Shown: positions 17,831-25,588, counted from the first letter of the stretch. The stretch: DNA of 64,000 nt from Limnoglobus roseus (GCF_008254045.1 NZ_CP042425.1:1922001-1986000), one strand, 5' to 3'. Numbers and translations: made by a program. Notes: generated by a model not told the origin, from the letters alone.

Positions 17831-18922
17831 TTATTCCAGCGAGACGACGCCGCCGTCCCGTGCGTGGCCAAGCCGCTGCCAGGTGACCAGATCGACGGTG
17901 CTGCGGACGAACCGCACCGACCCGTCGCCGAGGAGGGCGTTGACGCCGCCGGTGTGCAGGCTGCGGGCCGGGACGACGCCCCAGCTCCAGTCGTGCGCGC
18001 CGCCGGGGCAGCAGTTGCCACCTGCTGTCGGCCAACTCCAGTTCGGCGGGGCGGCCGTCGTCAGGCCGGACTGGCCGATCGAGTACCACAGCGGCATGGT
18101 GCCGTTGTTCGACTTCACCCCTTGCGGGCTGTTCTTGGCGGCCGAGCCGATCGCGTCGAGTTCAGCCTGGGTGGCGAATTCCTTATTGGCGACCGACGTG
18201 ATCGGTCCGTCGCCGGCGTAGAAGACGTCGAACGGGTACTTGCCCGGCCCCGCTTGCGGGGCGTTCGACCCCGAGAGCAACTCCGAGGCGAGCAGGGTGT
18301 TCGAGAGGCCGTCGGTCACGGAGGCCATGTTCCGCTCGATCCGCTGGGAGATCATGCCGTTCGCGGCATCATTCCACATCCCTTGCACGCTGCTACCGAA
18401 GCTCCACCCGTAGTTCGAGCCGGGGCCGTCCCACCCGCCCGGGTTCGTGCCCCGTTGCGGTGCCAACGTCGACGACGGGCAAATGAACGTGTTGATCGGG
18501 GTGTTCATCAGGTTGTACGCGGTGCTCCAGTTGGCCGCGTTACCACTCCACGTCACGCCCGCCGGCGGCGTATCGCCGCTATTTCGCCCTTGCGGCGGTG
18601 CAGTCGCCGGAATCACGAACTGCTGGAACAACGGCCCTTGTTCGATGTACGGCAGAATCCAGTAGCTGGCCGACACCCCTTCCCACACGTTGACGCCGAT
18701 TTGCTGCTGGTTGGCCGGGAATTTCCCGCGCACGTCGTGGTAGGAGTGCATGGCAATCCCTTGCTGCTTCAGATTGTTCGTGCACTTGGCACGGGCCGCG
18801 GCCTCGCGGACCTTCTGGACAGCTGGGAGCAGGAGACCGATGAGGATGGCGATGATGGCGATCACCACCAACAACTCGATCAGGGTGAAGCCGCGTCGGC
18901 TTCGGGAGAGAGAGAGAAGCAT
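17831..18922 (-). CDS. DUF1559 pseudopilin-like protein
   Basis: 363 residues. The N-terminus is a type IV prepilin/pseudopilin signal: basic leader, cleavage expected between Gly11 and Phe12, Glu16 at mature position 5, then a hydrophobic helix ([20 protein letters not shown]). The body is the DUF1559 domain with [12 protein letters not shown], a GKFPAN segment and the closing motif [15 protein letters not shown]. Dozens of paralogues are typical per planctomycete genome. They are thought to be surface or periplasmic fibre subunits processed by prepilin peptidase; the exact role is not known. Confidence 0.92.
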   Translation of the reverse strand: MLLSLSRSRRGFTLIELLVVIAIIAILIGLLLPAVQKVREAAARAKCTNNLKQQGIAMHSYHDVRGKFPANQQQIGVNVWEGVSASYWILPYIEQGPLFQQFVIPATAPPQGRNSGDTPPAGVTWSGNAANWSTAYNLMNTPINTFICPSSTLAPQRGTNPGGWDGPGSNYGWSFGSSVQGMWNDAANGMISQRIERNMASVTDGLSNTLLASELLSGSNAPQAGPGKYPFDVFYAGDGPITSVANKEFATQAELDAIGSAAKNSPQGVKSNNGTMPLWYSIGQSGLTTAAPPNWSWPTAGGNCCPGGAHDWSWGVVPARSLHTGGVNALLGDGSVRFVRSTVDLVTWQRLGHARDGGVVSLE

Positions 18923-19060
18923 AAAAAGTCACCTGAGATGAAAAAGAGTGGGCGGGTGTCCACTGTAACATAAACGCAGACAAGGCATCAAGCACAATAT
19001 GAAAAACCTCTGAGCGTCGCCAAGGTTCCGCGAAATGTGGCAACTTTTTCTTTCAAACGG

Positions 19061-19648
19061 TCACATCGGCGGCACACGGTACAGCTCGAGCAACTGCAGC
19101 ACCGTCGCCGGCACGCGGAAGCCATTCGCCCCGCTGGCGTAGGTGGTCTCCATGCCGCCTTCTTCTTGCGAAATGAGGTTCAACTGACCCAAGTGCGCGG
19201 CCGTCTTCGCCTGTCGGTACCAAATGCCCACCAACTCGGCGTAAGCCCGGCTGACCGGCAGCGGGACGGCGTCCGTCGCCGTCTCGTAAACGACCTGCAC
19301 CGCGACCGGGCCGTCGCCCGAACCGCCGAAGGCTCCGCCCCGTGCGGTGAGGACGCCGCGATCGGCCAACAGGGCGTAAGCGTCTGCCCCCAAGAGCGTC
19401 TCGGCCCCGAACGCCCCACTCGGATCGACCTTCACGCCCGTGACAGTCGATATCGGGAAGTTCGCGAGGAACAGCACCCGGCCGCCAGCGGGGTGATACT
19501 CCGTGAACGCGCCGCCGGTGAACGACCGGCCGCAGTGGCTCACGATGAACGCATCGGCCGCCCCCATCAGGCGGTCGAGGAAGTCGTCGTCGTCGTCGGT
19601 GGTGATGCCCAGCATCATCTTGACGTTGCTTCGCGTGTCGATCGGCAT
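19061..19648 (-). CDS. Phage head-tail connector-like protein (gp6-type), orphan
   Basis: 195 residues. The N-terminal half resembles gp6-type head-tail connectors: a short helical unit (VKMMLGITTDDDDDFLDRLMGAADAFI) followed by a CGRSF segment and beta strands, ending with a helical part (AYAELVGIWYRQAK). It is transcribed leftward, away from the integrase, and no other head gene is near; the main prophage has its own connector genes beyond 56 kb. It is therefore probably a remnant or recruited gene from another phage. The match is by pattern only, so the call is moderate. Confidence 0.55.
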   Translation of the reverse strand: MPIDTRSNVKMMLGITTDDDDDFLDRLMGAADAFIVSHCGRSFTGGAFTEYHPAGGRVLFLANFPISTVTGVKVDPSGAFGAETLLGADAYALLADRGVLTARGGAFGGSGDGPVAVQVVYETATDAVPLPVSRAYAELVGIWYRQAKTAAHLGQLNLISQEEGGMETTYASGANGFRVPATVLQLLELYRVPPM

Positions 19649-19666
19649 GAGAAGTCCTCCGTTCAG

Positions 19667-19728
19667 GGGCCAGGGATCAGGGGTCAGGCGTCAGTTTTTC
19701 TGATTCCTGTCCCCTGACTCCTGACATC
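19667..19728. repeat. GGGGTCAGG-type repeat cluster with inverted arms
   Basis: Several near-copies of (GGG)GTCAGG/CCTGAC(CCC) lie in about 60 bases: one orientation at about 19669-19694, the opposite at about 19703-19728, with a short T-rich middle. It separates two leftward genes and may form a hairpin. Repeats of this kind are common in planctomycete intergenic DNA. Confidence 0.5.
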
Positions 19729-19972
19729 ACGCCACCAATAACTGGTCGCAGAGAATGAAGCTCGCTTGGTTCCGCGGGCCGGCGTCGATGTGCTGGATGC
19801 CGCGGAGGTAGGTCATGTCGTTCTGCAACGCTGTGTCGCCGTGGCCCGACGCGAGGAACTCCATCACGCCGAGGCGGGCAATGATCCAGTCCGGGTAGTG
19901 TCCTTCCCAATCCGGATGGTGGTTTACGCCTTGTTTTTGCAGGAATTCCAGCGTCGCCAGAGAATGATGCAC
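19727..19972 (-). CDS. Hypothetical small protein
   Basis: 81 residues from GTG 19972. I do not recognise a family. The sequence looks like real protein (HHPDWEGHYPDWIIARLGVM, GDTALQNDMTYLRGIQHI), acidic with many Trp and His. It lies just upstream of the connector-like gene in the same direction, and its start falls inside the palindromic repeats before the integrase. The true start may have been lost or displaced when the element integrated. It could be a phage structural or neck gene remnant. Confidence 0.45.
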   Translation of the reverse strand: MHHSLATLEFLQKQGVNHHPDWEGHYPDWIIARLGVMEFLASGHGDTALQNDMTYLRGIQHIDAGPRNQASFILCDQLLVA

Positions 19973-20017
19973 GGAATTCGTGCATAGAATTCCGCATCGC
20001 TCCGGGGATTCCGTGCA
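19942..20017. promoter_or_regulatory. GGAATTCC repeat cluster upstream of integrase (possible attachment or operator region)
   Basis: Four GGAATTCC-like units occur at 19942-19949, 19973-19979, 19987-19993 and 20006-20012. Two sit in a 9-bp inverted repeat: GCACGGAAT (19969-19977) and ATTCCGTGC (20008-20016). ATGCAC/GTGCAT arms also flank the second unit. Such arrays immediately before an integrase gene can be arm-type integrase sites or an autoregulatory operator. The att core is not identified because the other end of the prophage lies outside the window. Confidence 0.45.
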
Positions 20018-20028
20018 CGAGGTTAAAC

Positions 20029-21108
20029 ATGGCCCGCAAGCCCTCGATCTGGTTCCGCGAACAAACCGGCTGGTACATGACCACGTACCGCGGCGAGCAG
20101 ATCAAGCTCTCCACGGACAAGAAGGAGGCGGAAAAGGCGTTCCACACGCTGCTGGCCAGCGAGGAACCGCAGGAAGAGACGGGCGGGTTGAGGCCGTCCT
20201 TCCACAAATTGGCCGACCTGTTCCTTCAGGAGGCCGCCCGGACGAAGGAGCCGGAGACGGTGAAGGTGCAGACCGTCTACCTCCAAAGCTTCTGCGACTT
20301 CATCGGCAAGCGGAAGGCGACGGACATCAAGGTCCACCACGTTACCGAGTGGCTGATCTCCCACAACAAGCCGGGCAAAGCCCGAGGCCCCCGGAAGCGG
20401 AAGGCGAAGCCGGAAGGCTCCCCCGAACCCGTGCGGTTCCAATCGTGGGGCGAGAGCACGCGGACGACGGCCAGGTCGATCCTGCGGGCGTGCCTGAACT
20501 GGGCGTTCACCGAGGGGTACATCGCCAGCAACCCACTGGCGAAACTGAAGCGGGGAAGCTACGCCCGCCGGGAACGCATCCTCACTGCCGACGAACGCAA
20601 GAAAGTGCGGGAGTGGTTGCCCGAGGGCGTCCGCGAGTTCATCATCGCACTGGAGAAGACGGGTGCCCGGCCGTTCTCGGAACTCGCGAAGGTGACGGCG
20701 GAGATGATCGACTGGCCTTCGGGAACGATCACGTTCTTGAAGCACAAAACCGCCAAGAAGGGGAAGAAGCGGGTCGTCTACCTGACCGAGGAGTTGCAGG
20801 CGGTCCTACGCAAGCTGGCCGAGAGTCACCCGACCGGGCCGATCTTCCGAACCAGAACCGGCATCGCGTGGGGGAAAGGGACGGTGTCGAAGTGGATGCG
20901 GAAGGTGGAGAAGGCGCTCGGCATCCCGCGACTGAACCCCTACGCATGGCGTCACACGTACATCACCGACAGTCTGGCCAAGGGGATGAGCGCTGACATC
21001 GTGGCCGAGTTGGTGGGGAACTCCCCCGCAACTATCAGCAAATACTACTCGCACCTGGACCAGAAGGGCGACACCCTGCGGGAGGCAGCAAAGCGGGCGG
21101 CGGGTTGA
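20029..21108 (+). CDS. int: Tyrosine recombinase / phage integrase
   Basis: 359 residues. The N-terminal SAM-like core-binding domain spans about 60-180, the catalytic domain about 185-345. Catalytic residues visible: Arg214 (GARPFSEL), the beta-hairpin lysine near KTAKKGKK, Arg308-His309 (YAWRHTY, with Tyr in place of the usual first His) and nucleophile Tyr340 (KYYSHLD). It would integrate and excise the element by site-specific recombination. ATG 20029 follows the repeat cluster. It converges with an excisionase-like gene 8 bases away, the usual int/xis arrangement, and marks the left boundary of the mobile region. Confidence 0.92.
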   Translation: MARKPSIWFREQTGWYMTTYRGEQIKLSTDKKEAEKAFHTLLASEEPQEETGGLRPSFHKLADLFLQEAARTKEPETVKVQTVYLQSFCDFIGKRKATDIKVHHVTEWLISHNKPGKARGPRKRKAKPEGSPEPVRFQSWGESTRTTARSILRACLNWAFTEGYIASNPLAKLKRGSYARRERILTADERKKVREWLPEGVREFIIALEKTGARPFSELAKVTAEMIDWPSGTITFLKHKTAKKGKKRVVYLTEELQAVLRKLAESHPTGPIFRTRTGIAWGKGTVSKWMRKVEKALGIPRLNPYAWRHTYITDSLAKGMSADIVAELVGNSPATISKYYSHLDQKGDTLREAAKRAAG

Positions 21109-21115
21109 CTGCCGG

Positions 21116-21331
21116 TCAATGGATGAACTGGAGAGGGCCGTCGTTACTCGCGGCCTCTCCCTCGCGTTCGCACCCCGCCTGATACTCCCGCAACGCTTCT
21201 TCGCTGATGCGGATTGTGCCGCGGCTGCCGGGGCGCCCGTGTCGAGTGTGCCGGAGCGAACCGAGACGGCACAACTCGTAAACCAAACTCGGCGATACGC
21301 CGATGCGGGAGGCGGCTTCTCTCACGGTCAT
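21116..21331 (-). CDS. Excisionase-like HTH (MerR/HTH_17-type) DNA-binding protein
   Basis: 71 residues. A MerR-like winged helix occupies most of it: MTVREAASRIGVSPSLVYEL, then CRLGSLRHTRHGRPG and the wing TIRISEEALREYQAGC. This is the form of recombination directionality factors and small excisionases. It converges with the integrase, with 7 bases between stop codons, which supports a role in excision. It could instead be a small transcriptional regulator of integrase expression. Confidence 0.75.
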   Translation of the reverse strand: MTVREAASRIGVSPSLVYELCRLGSLRHTRHGRPGSRGTIRISEEALREYQAGCEREGEAASNDGPLQFIH

Positions 21332-21359
21332 GTTGCACCTCAGTTGGCGACAGCTTCCG

Positions 21360-21696
21360 TCATGTCCCAGTGTTCAGCTTTCGTTTTGCCGCGATGGAGG
21401 CGGCCATGAGGGCGTGGCAGAGGTCGGAATGCACGATCTCTTCGACCGAGATTGGGGTCGAAATGCTGATCTGCCACTCGCCTGGGATGTACCCGTAGTA
21501 AGCGAACTCTAGCCCTGCTTCTTGCGTGTCACACCAGATGCGCACTGCTTCGATGACATCGCTCAAATCGGTGAAGCGAAGCACTCGCAAATCGCGTCCA
21601 GTTCCGGATCGGACAAACTCGGTGTTGGGGCTGTAGGTCCTCCCAACCGAGTACTTCGCGGCAGAAGTCGAGGGCAGACTGCTGGAGCGAGGTCAT
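21360..21696 (-). pseudogene. Frameshifted small phage-type gene coupled to TrpRS
   Basis: Translation from the ATG at 21696 begins MTSLQQSALDFCREVLGWED and then becomes nonsense. A second frame picks up at about 21640 with PNTEFVRSGTGRDLRVLRFT and runs through VIRIWC-like residues to ALMAASIAAKRKL at 21360. The two halves fit a single protein of about 110 residues with a frameshift near the GGACCTACAGCC segment. An ATG at 21590 could alternatively start a 76-residue product. The ATG at 21696 overlaps the stop of the TrpRS gene as ATGA, so the intact ancestor was translationally coupled. Family not recognised; a sequencing error is possible. Confidence 0.6.
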
Positions 21697-22460
21697 GCGG
21701 CCAACTCCACGATCAGCAGGTCTACCAGTTCAGCCTTGAATGTTGGCCACCGCTCGTGAACTCGGGTGCCACCCACGGCGCGATAAATCGTTCTGAGGTT
21801 GTTCGCTTCGGGTGTGTCGTCGGCCATGCTCATCGAGGTCTTAGCAGCCCGCACTTTCTGACGAATCACGTCAGGCGGGTCCGACACGTTAATGCGTGAC
21901 ATCTCGTCGGGGTCGGACTTGCTCATCTTGCGCGTAGCGTCTGTCAACGACATGATCCTTGGGCTGTCGCCGATGACTGCTTCCGGCTTCTCGAACGATG
22001 TCGAACCCCGCGCCCGGAGAACGTCCCAAAGGTCTCGGGCGAATTCGATGTGTTGCATCTGATCGCTACCAACTGGGATGTGGGTGCCGCCGAAATAGAA
22101 GATGTCAGCGGCCATGAGGACCGGGTACGCGAACAGGGACAGCGTGGCCATTTCCGACGCGGACTTATCCTTGAACTGCGTCATCCGGCCGAGCAGTACC
22201 GTGGGCGTGAGGAACGATAGCTGATGGTAAAGCTCAAGAATGTCGGCCTTATGGTCAGACTCGACGACCACGTTCTGCACGCCGCACCGAGAAAGCGATT
22301 CTGCTGTCTCCTGAACGGCTCCCCCCAGCCCATGAAGGTCAGCCACGAAGAACACGCCCTCCAGCGACCGCCAACGACGCACGGCACCGAGGTAATTCCC
22401 GAGGTGAATCTCGCCGGTCGGGCGGATACCGGAGACGTAGCGTGGAGTGACGTTGTTCAC
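21693..22460 (-). CDS. Compact tryptophanyl-tRNA synthetase-like protein
   Basis: 255 residues from GTG 22460, with a strong GGAGG ribosome-binding site 5 bases upstream. It is a class Ic synthetase: HIGH-type motif HLGN (residues 19-22, in SGIRPTGEIHLGNYLGA), then GRMTQFKDK, FAYPVLMAADI, PVGSDQMQHIE and KMSKS (178-182). All the signatures of bacterial TrpRS are present, so it should charge tRNA-Trp. The normal length is about 330 residues; this one lacks roughly the last 50-70, the C-terminal helical segment. It sits in the accessory region, so it is a second, mobile copy. Possible roles are resistance to a TrpRS inhibitor or phage control of translation; both are inference. Confidence 0.85.
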   Translation of the reverse strand: MNNVTPRYVSGIRPTGEIHLGNYLGAVRRWRSLEGVFFVADLHGLGGAVQETAESLSRCGVQNVVVESDHKADILELYHQLSFLTPTVLLGRMTQFKDKSASEMATLSLFAYPVLMAADIFYFGGTHIPVGSDQMQHIEFARDLWDVLRARGSTSFEKPEAVIGDSPRIMSLTDATRKMSKSDPDEMSRINVSDPPDVIRQKVRAAKTSMSMADDTPEANNLRTIYRAVGGTRVHERWPTFKAELVDLLIVELAA

Positions 22461-22522
22461 CGCTTCCTCCCGCGCTCAGCCTCAAGCTCCGCTACCCTCT
22501 GCTTGATGTCTTCGTCGGTCAT
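22457..22522 (-). CDS. Short 21-residue reading frame before TrpRS
   Basis: MTDEDIKQRVAELEAERGRK... (21 codons) is charged and helical. Its TGA overlaps the GTG start of the TrpRS gene, and it contains the TrpRS ribosome-binding site. It could be a leader peptide coupling translation, or the end of a gene cut by the IS3 element 34 bases upstream. No tryptophan codons are present, so a classical Trp attenuator is unlikely. Confidence 0.35.
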   Translation of the reverse strand: MTDEDIKQRVAELEAERGRKR

Positions 22523-22617
22523 CTCGAATCGCTCACCAGTCAAACGGCCGATTATAGTGGACCCCGAAACTGAGACCGCCAGGTAAGCTACTCTGGCGGC
22601 CCTCGGAGGTGGTCCTG

Positions 22618-22905
22618 ATGACGGCGAAGCGGAAGACCCACACGGCGGCGTTCAAAGCCCAGGTCGCTCTGGCCGCGGTGAAGGGCGACAAGACGGTCAA
22701 CGAGTTGGCCGCCCACTTCGGCGTCCACCCGACCCTCATCCACGGGTGGAAGAAGCAACTCCTGGCCGGGGCCGAGGCCGTGTTCGCCGCCGGAGCGAAG
22801 GCGGTCGCCCCCGGCGACGACCAGACACCCGCGCTGTACGAGCAGATCGGCCGGCTCAAGGTCGAGCTCGACTGGGTGAAAAAAAAAGCTGCGACGTTCG
22901 GTTGA
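22618..22905 (+). CDS. IS3-family transposase OrfA (HTH)
   Basis: 95 residues from ATG 22618, with a GGAGG site 8 bases upstream; a GTG at 22609 is in frame. It is the HTH_Tnp_1 domain: KRKTHTAAFKAQVALAAVKG, then NELAAHFGVHPTLIHGWKKQ, and a leucine-rich C-terminal helix. It binds the terminal repeats and regulates the transposase. The frame passes through the nine-A tract and ends 15 bases later, where the OrfB frame takes over in the +1 phase. Confidence 0.92.
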   Translation: MTAKRKTHTAAFKAQVALAAVKGDKTVNELAAHFGVHPTLIHGWKKQLLAGAEAVFAAGAKAVAPGDDQTPALYEQIGRLKVELDWVKKKAATFG

Positions 22906-23746
22906 CGACCTGCGGCCGCTGATCGACCCCGGGCACGCCGACCTGAGCGTCCGTCGGCAGTGCCAACTGGTCGGGCTCGGCCGGGCCACGTACTACCGGG
23001 GGCCGGCCGAGGAGTCGGCCGACAACCTGGCCCTCATGCGGCGGATCGACGAGCAGTACACGGCCTGCCCGTTCTACGGCAGCCGGCGGATCGCCCGGTG
23101 GCTGGCCCGCAACGGCCACCCGGCGAACCGCAAGCGGGTCCAGCGGTTGCTCCGGGTCATGGGCCTGGAAGCCATCCACCCGAAGCCGAAGCTGTCGGCC
23201 GGGCGGGGCCACCCGGTGTACCCGTACCTCCTCCGCGGCGTGCCGATCGACCGCGTCGGGCAGGTGTGGAGTGCCGACATTACATACCTGCCGCTGCCCG
23301 GCGGGTTCATGTACTTGGCCGCCACCATCGACTGGTACAGCCGGTACGTGGTGGCCTGGCGGTTGTCGAACACGCTCGACGGGGCGTTCTGCCGGGACAT
23401 GCTGGACGAGGCGTTGGCGGCCGGCACCCCGGAGGTGTTCAACACCGATCAAGGGGTGCAGTTCACGGCCGGGGCGTGGGTCGAGCGGGTGGAGGCGGCC
23501 GGGGCGCGGGTGAGCATGGACGGCCGGGGGCGGTGCCTGGACAACGTGTTCGTCGAGCGGCTGTGGCGGACGGTGAAGTACGAGGACGTGTTCCTGCGGG
23601 GATACGAGACGGTGACCGAGTTGGAGCGGGGGTTGAAGGCGTACTTCACCTTCTACAACGAGGCCCGCTTGCACCAGTCACTGGGGTACAAGACCCCGGC
23701 CGAGGTGTACCGGGCCGGACGGTCAAAAGAGCCGGCGAAGGAGTAG
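22880..23746 (+). CDS. IS3-family transposase OrfB (DDE integrase core)
   Basis: Open from 22880; the product is expected as an OrfA-OrfB fusion, or from a later start such as ATG 23036. An N-terminal HTH_21 segment (CPFYGSRRIARWLARNGH) precedes the rve core with DDE residues in VWSADITYLP (Asp), FNTDQGVQFTA (Asp) and DNVFVERLWRTVKYE (Glu). The C-terminus ends LHQSLGYKTPAEVY, typical of IS3. Relative to OrfA the frame is +1, not the usual -1. Confidence 0.93.
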   Translation, partial: KKKLRRSVDDLRPLIDPGHADLSVRRQCQLVGLGRATYYRGPAEESADNLALMRRIDEQYTACPFYGSRRIARWLARNGHPANRKRVQRLLRVMGLEAIHPKPKLSAGRGHPVYPYLLRGVPIDRVGQVWSADITYLPLPGGFMYLAATIDWYSRYVVAWRLSNTLDGAFCRDMLDEALAAGTPEVFNTDQGVQFTAGAWVERVEAAGARVSMDGRGRCLDNVFVERLWRTVKYEDVFLRGYETVTELERGLKAYFTFYNEARLHQSLGYKTPAEVYRAGRSKEPAKE

Positions 23747-23830
23747 CTTAAATTCGTCGGTTTTTGGTCTCGCAAATGGGGTCCACTATACCCCCTGGGC
23801 TCAGCGGTAAAGATCGCAACAGCCTTGGGA

Positions 23831-24679
23831 ATGGACGAAACCACTGAGAGCTTGAAAAAGAATTACAACCAGGACAACTTCACGAAGCCTGGTGGCCGCA
23901 AGAAGATCACGCCGCAAGAAAGCAACACGTTCGCTGCACTGATCGAGAAGCTCGACAGGCTGTGCGCCAGTAGCTATTCACGCAGATCGGAAGAGGCCGA
24001 CCGGAAAATCGAAGAGGCCACTCTCGACCTGATCGCCGCGATGGGTGATTCGCACTACTGGGTCACCACCACCCAAACGATGCGCCCGAGCATGCTGGGG
24101 CCTGATGGCAAGGCCGCATTCCCAATGAGGTTCTACGCGGCGATGGATCGTGGTATGGAGATGGGGATAGTCATCCCCTCAGCGGCACGTGTGGATCACC
24201 TCAAAACAACTTATGGCTTGAGTGACATCGCTCCCCACACCGCATTCGTTGAGACGTTCGGAAGATTCAGGAAAGGGTATCTTCGGCATCTAACGCAGAA
24301 GGGGGAGGTTTCACCGGAGCAGTTTGCAGACAGGCACCTTCAGCTATTCGAGTCGGATGATTTCATCGTCACGCCATGCGATACTACAGTTACACTTCTC
24401 GGTGAGGCGCGGGCGGCGGGCAACACGCACCAGAGAGTCCTGATGCAAATTCCGCCGGACAGTGGTAAGGGGCTTCTGCTGGCCGCAAAGAACCAGCAGC
24501 ACGAAGATACCCTCGAATCGTTCGTGAAAAAGGTGCTCAGTAACGCTTCCGAGAAAATACCGAAGAGGCACTCTCCAGCGGCTACAACAGAGGAAGAAGC
24601 GAAAGCTCAGAATGCCATCTCTGACCGCCGCGAATTCATCCGCGTCCTCTCCCGCAAAAGGAGAGGAAACATCGACTGA
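23831..24679 (+). CDS. Hypothetical protein
   Basis: 282 residues from ATG 23831, close to the right end of IS copy 1. No family is recognised. It begins with a Lys/Asn-rich segment (ESLKKNYNQDNF), then a helical region (EADRKIEEATLDLIAAMGD) and a mixed middle part (FVETFGRFRKGYLRHL). The C-terminus is charged. No signal peptide, membrane helix or catalytic motif is visible. The following small gene lies 15 bases downstream in the same direction. Codon use is less GC-biased than in the host genes, which suggests transfer. Confidence 0.6.
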   Translation: MDETTESLKKNYNQDNFTKPGGRKKITPQESNTFAALIEKLDRLCASSYSRRSEEADRKIEEATLDLIAAMGDSHYWVTTTQTMRPSMLGPDGKAAFPMRFYAAMDRGMEMGIVIPSAARVDHLKTTYGLSDIAPHTAFVETFGRFRKGYLRHLTQKGEVSPEQFADRHLQLFESDDFIVTPCDTTVTLLGEARAAGNTHQRVLMQIPPDSGKGLLLAAKNQQHEDTLESFVKKVLSNASEKIPKRHSPAATTEEEAKAQNAISDRREFIRVLSRKRRGNID

Positions 24680-24694
24680 CGAAGAGGGACACAC

Positions 24695-24907
24695 ATGCCA
24701 CGCGACACATCCGAAGAAGACCTGGCCCGCGAAATCTCTGAAGACCGCCGCCTCGTGGGTCTGGGGATCAATCCGAATTTAGATCCAATGGAGATTATGT
24801 TGGCCTTGGAGCAGAGGATGCGAGACCTGAAGGGGCTGGAAGAATCAGAAGCTGAAGCAAGTCGGAAATACCGAGAGGCTCTTGCCGCTTCCAAGAAAGG
24901 CGGTTGA
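24695..24907 (+). CDS. Hypothetical small helical protein
   Basis: 70 residues. It is acidic and probably all-helical, with a coiled-coil-like second half (EIMLALEQRMRDLKGLEESE). It lies 15 bases after the previous gene, so the two are probably cotranscribed. The size and style are those of small phage or plasmid accessory proteins. No function can be assigned. Confidence 0.5.
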   Translation: MPRDTSEEDLAREISEDRRLVGLGINPNLDPMEIMLALEQRMRDLKGLEESEAEASRKYREALAASKKGG

Positions 24908-25021
24908 CCACAACCTTGAACTCTGCCAAAGTCTCCACGTTGCGGGGCAATGCGACGACCACGGTTCCGGGAGACTTCGGTTACAAGTCGGTGGTTAATC
25001 AGCCCGGCCCGCAGCACTTCT

Positions 25022-25105
25022 TCCGGGGAGCCAATAGAGCGACGCTGGCAGGATTGCATGCTTCCCCTGCCTGCCTGATTGGTGCAAGTCCAGCCCCCGG
25101 AGCCA
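25022..25105 (+). other. tRNA-like sequence (degenerate cloverleaf)
   Basis: A 7-bp acceptor-type stem TCCGGGG/CCCCGGA (25022-25028, 25095-25101) is followed by G and CCA (25103-25105). A D-arm-like stem GCCA/TGGC (25030-25033, 25046-25049) and a T-loop-like TGCAAGT are also present. The anticodon arm does not work: the only strong stem there, GGCAGG/CCTGCC, encloses 13 bases. It is therefore either a decayed tRNA gene or a coincidental structure. Confidence 0.3.
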
Positions 25106-25588
25106 TCACTGCGGTGCTGGTGGAAGGGGAGGCACCAGTGCATCATCCAATTCCCACCCTTCATGCTGAATTACCAGTCGCTCGACAACGACCTCGCTTG
25201 ATTCAGCGTTCAAGAACCGGAACGCCACGAATTTCGAGGGCCAGCAGTTGAAGAGCTTGAATCGCACCGCCGGTTGTCCGGCTGCCGTCAGCAGAGTGAT
25301 CGCCATCATTTTTCGGAAGGCGGACCCCTGTCCGGTCCTGCCGCTCACCTGATCGGCCCATTTCTGGAAGGTTTTGTCGTCCGTCCTTGGGCGTTCGAGG
25401 ACCACCGGCGCGAAACTGGTAAGACCGGGGGTTGCACGCTCGGTCTGGGGCGCGTCTCCTTCGCGGACGATGTCCACAGCGGTCATGCGTTTCAGACCGC
25501 TCACGCGGGAGACATGGAAACCGGACAAGCCATCGACTTCTACCAGGAATCGGGCAACTTTGTACGGCTCTTGCGGCGCTGCTGGCAT
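25106..25588 (-). CDS. Tail tube protein of the T4 gp19/eCIS type, isolated
   Basis: 160 residues. The pattern of the gp19/TIGR02241 family is clear: FLVEVDGLSGFHVSRVSGLK, ERATPGLTSFAPVVLERPRT, then LFNCWPSKFVAFRFLNAESS and VVERLVIQHEGWEL. These proteins form the inner tube of contractile tails and of extracellular contractile injection systems. No sheath, baseplate or cap genes are beside it, and the prophage has an unrelated tube gene at 60392. It is thus an orphan, transcribed leftward from a short intergenic region shared with a rightward gene. It may be a remnant or a repurposed tube protein. Confidence 0.8.
   Translation of the reverse strand: MPAAPQEPYKVARFLVEVDGLSGFHVSRVSGLKRMTAVDIVREGDAPQTERATPGLTSFAPVVLERPRTDDKTFQKWADQVSGRTGQGSAFRKMMAITLLTAAGQPAVRFKLFNCWPSKFVAFRFLNAESSEVVVERLVIQHEGWELDDALVPPLPPAPQ

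Larger units (their letters stand above)
22557..23786 (+). mobile_element. IS3-family insertion sequence, copy 1 (1,230 bp)
   Basis: Both ends are GTGGACCCC/GGGGTCCAC and both are flanked by TATA (22553-22556 and 23787-23790), consistent with a 4-bp target duplication, although TATA could belong to the terminal repeats. It encodes OrfA and OrfB in the IS3 order, with a nine-A tract at 22879-22887 at the junction. A second copy of identical length and encoded proteins lies inverted at 33341-34570, which means recent transposition. It inserted just upstream of the TrpRS unit and probably separates it from its original promoter. Confidence 0.93.

Noticed and set aside
24607..25164. Leftward 185-codon frame opposite two small genes
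   Set aside because: Composition is unlike protein (Arg/Ser-rich), it crosses the tRNA-like region and lies antisense to better supported genes.
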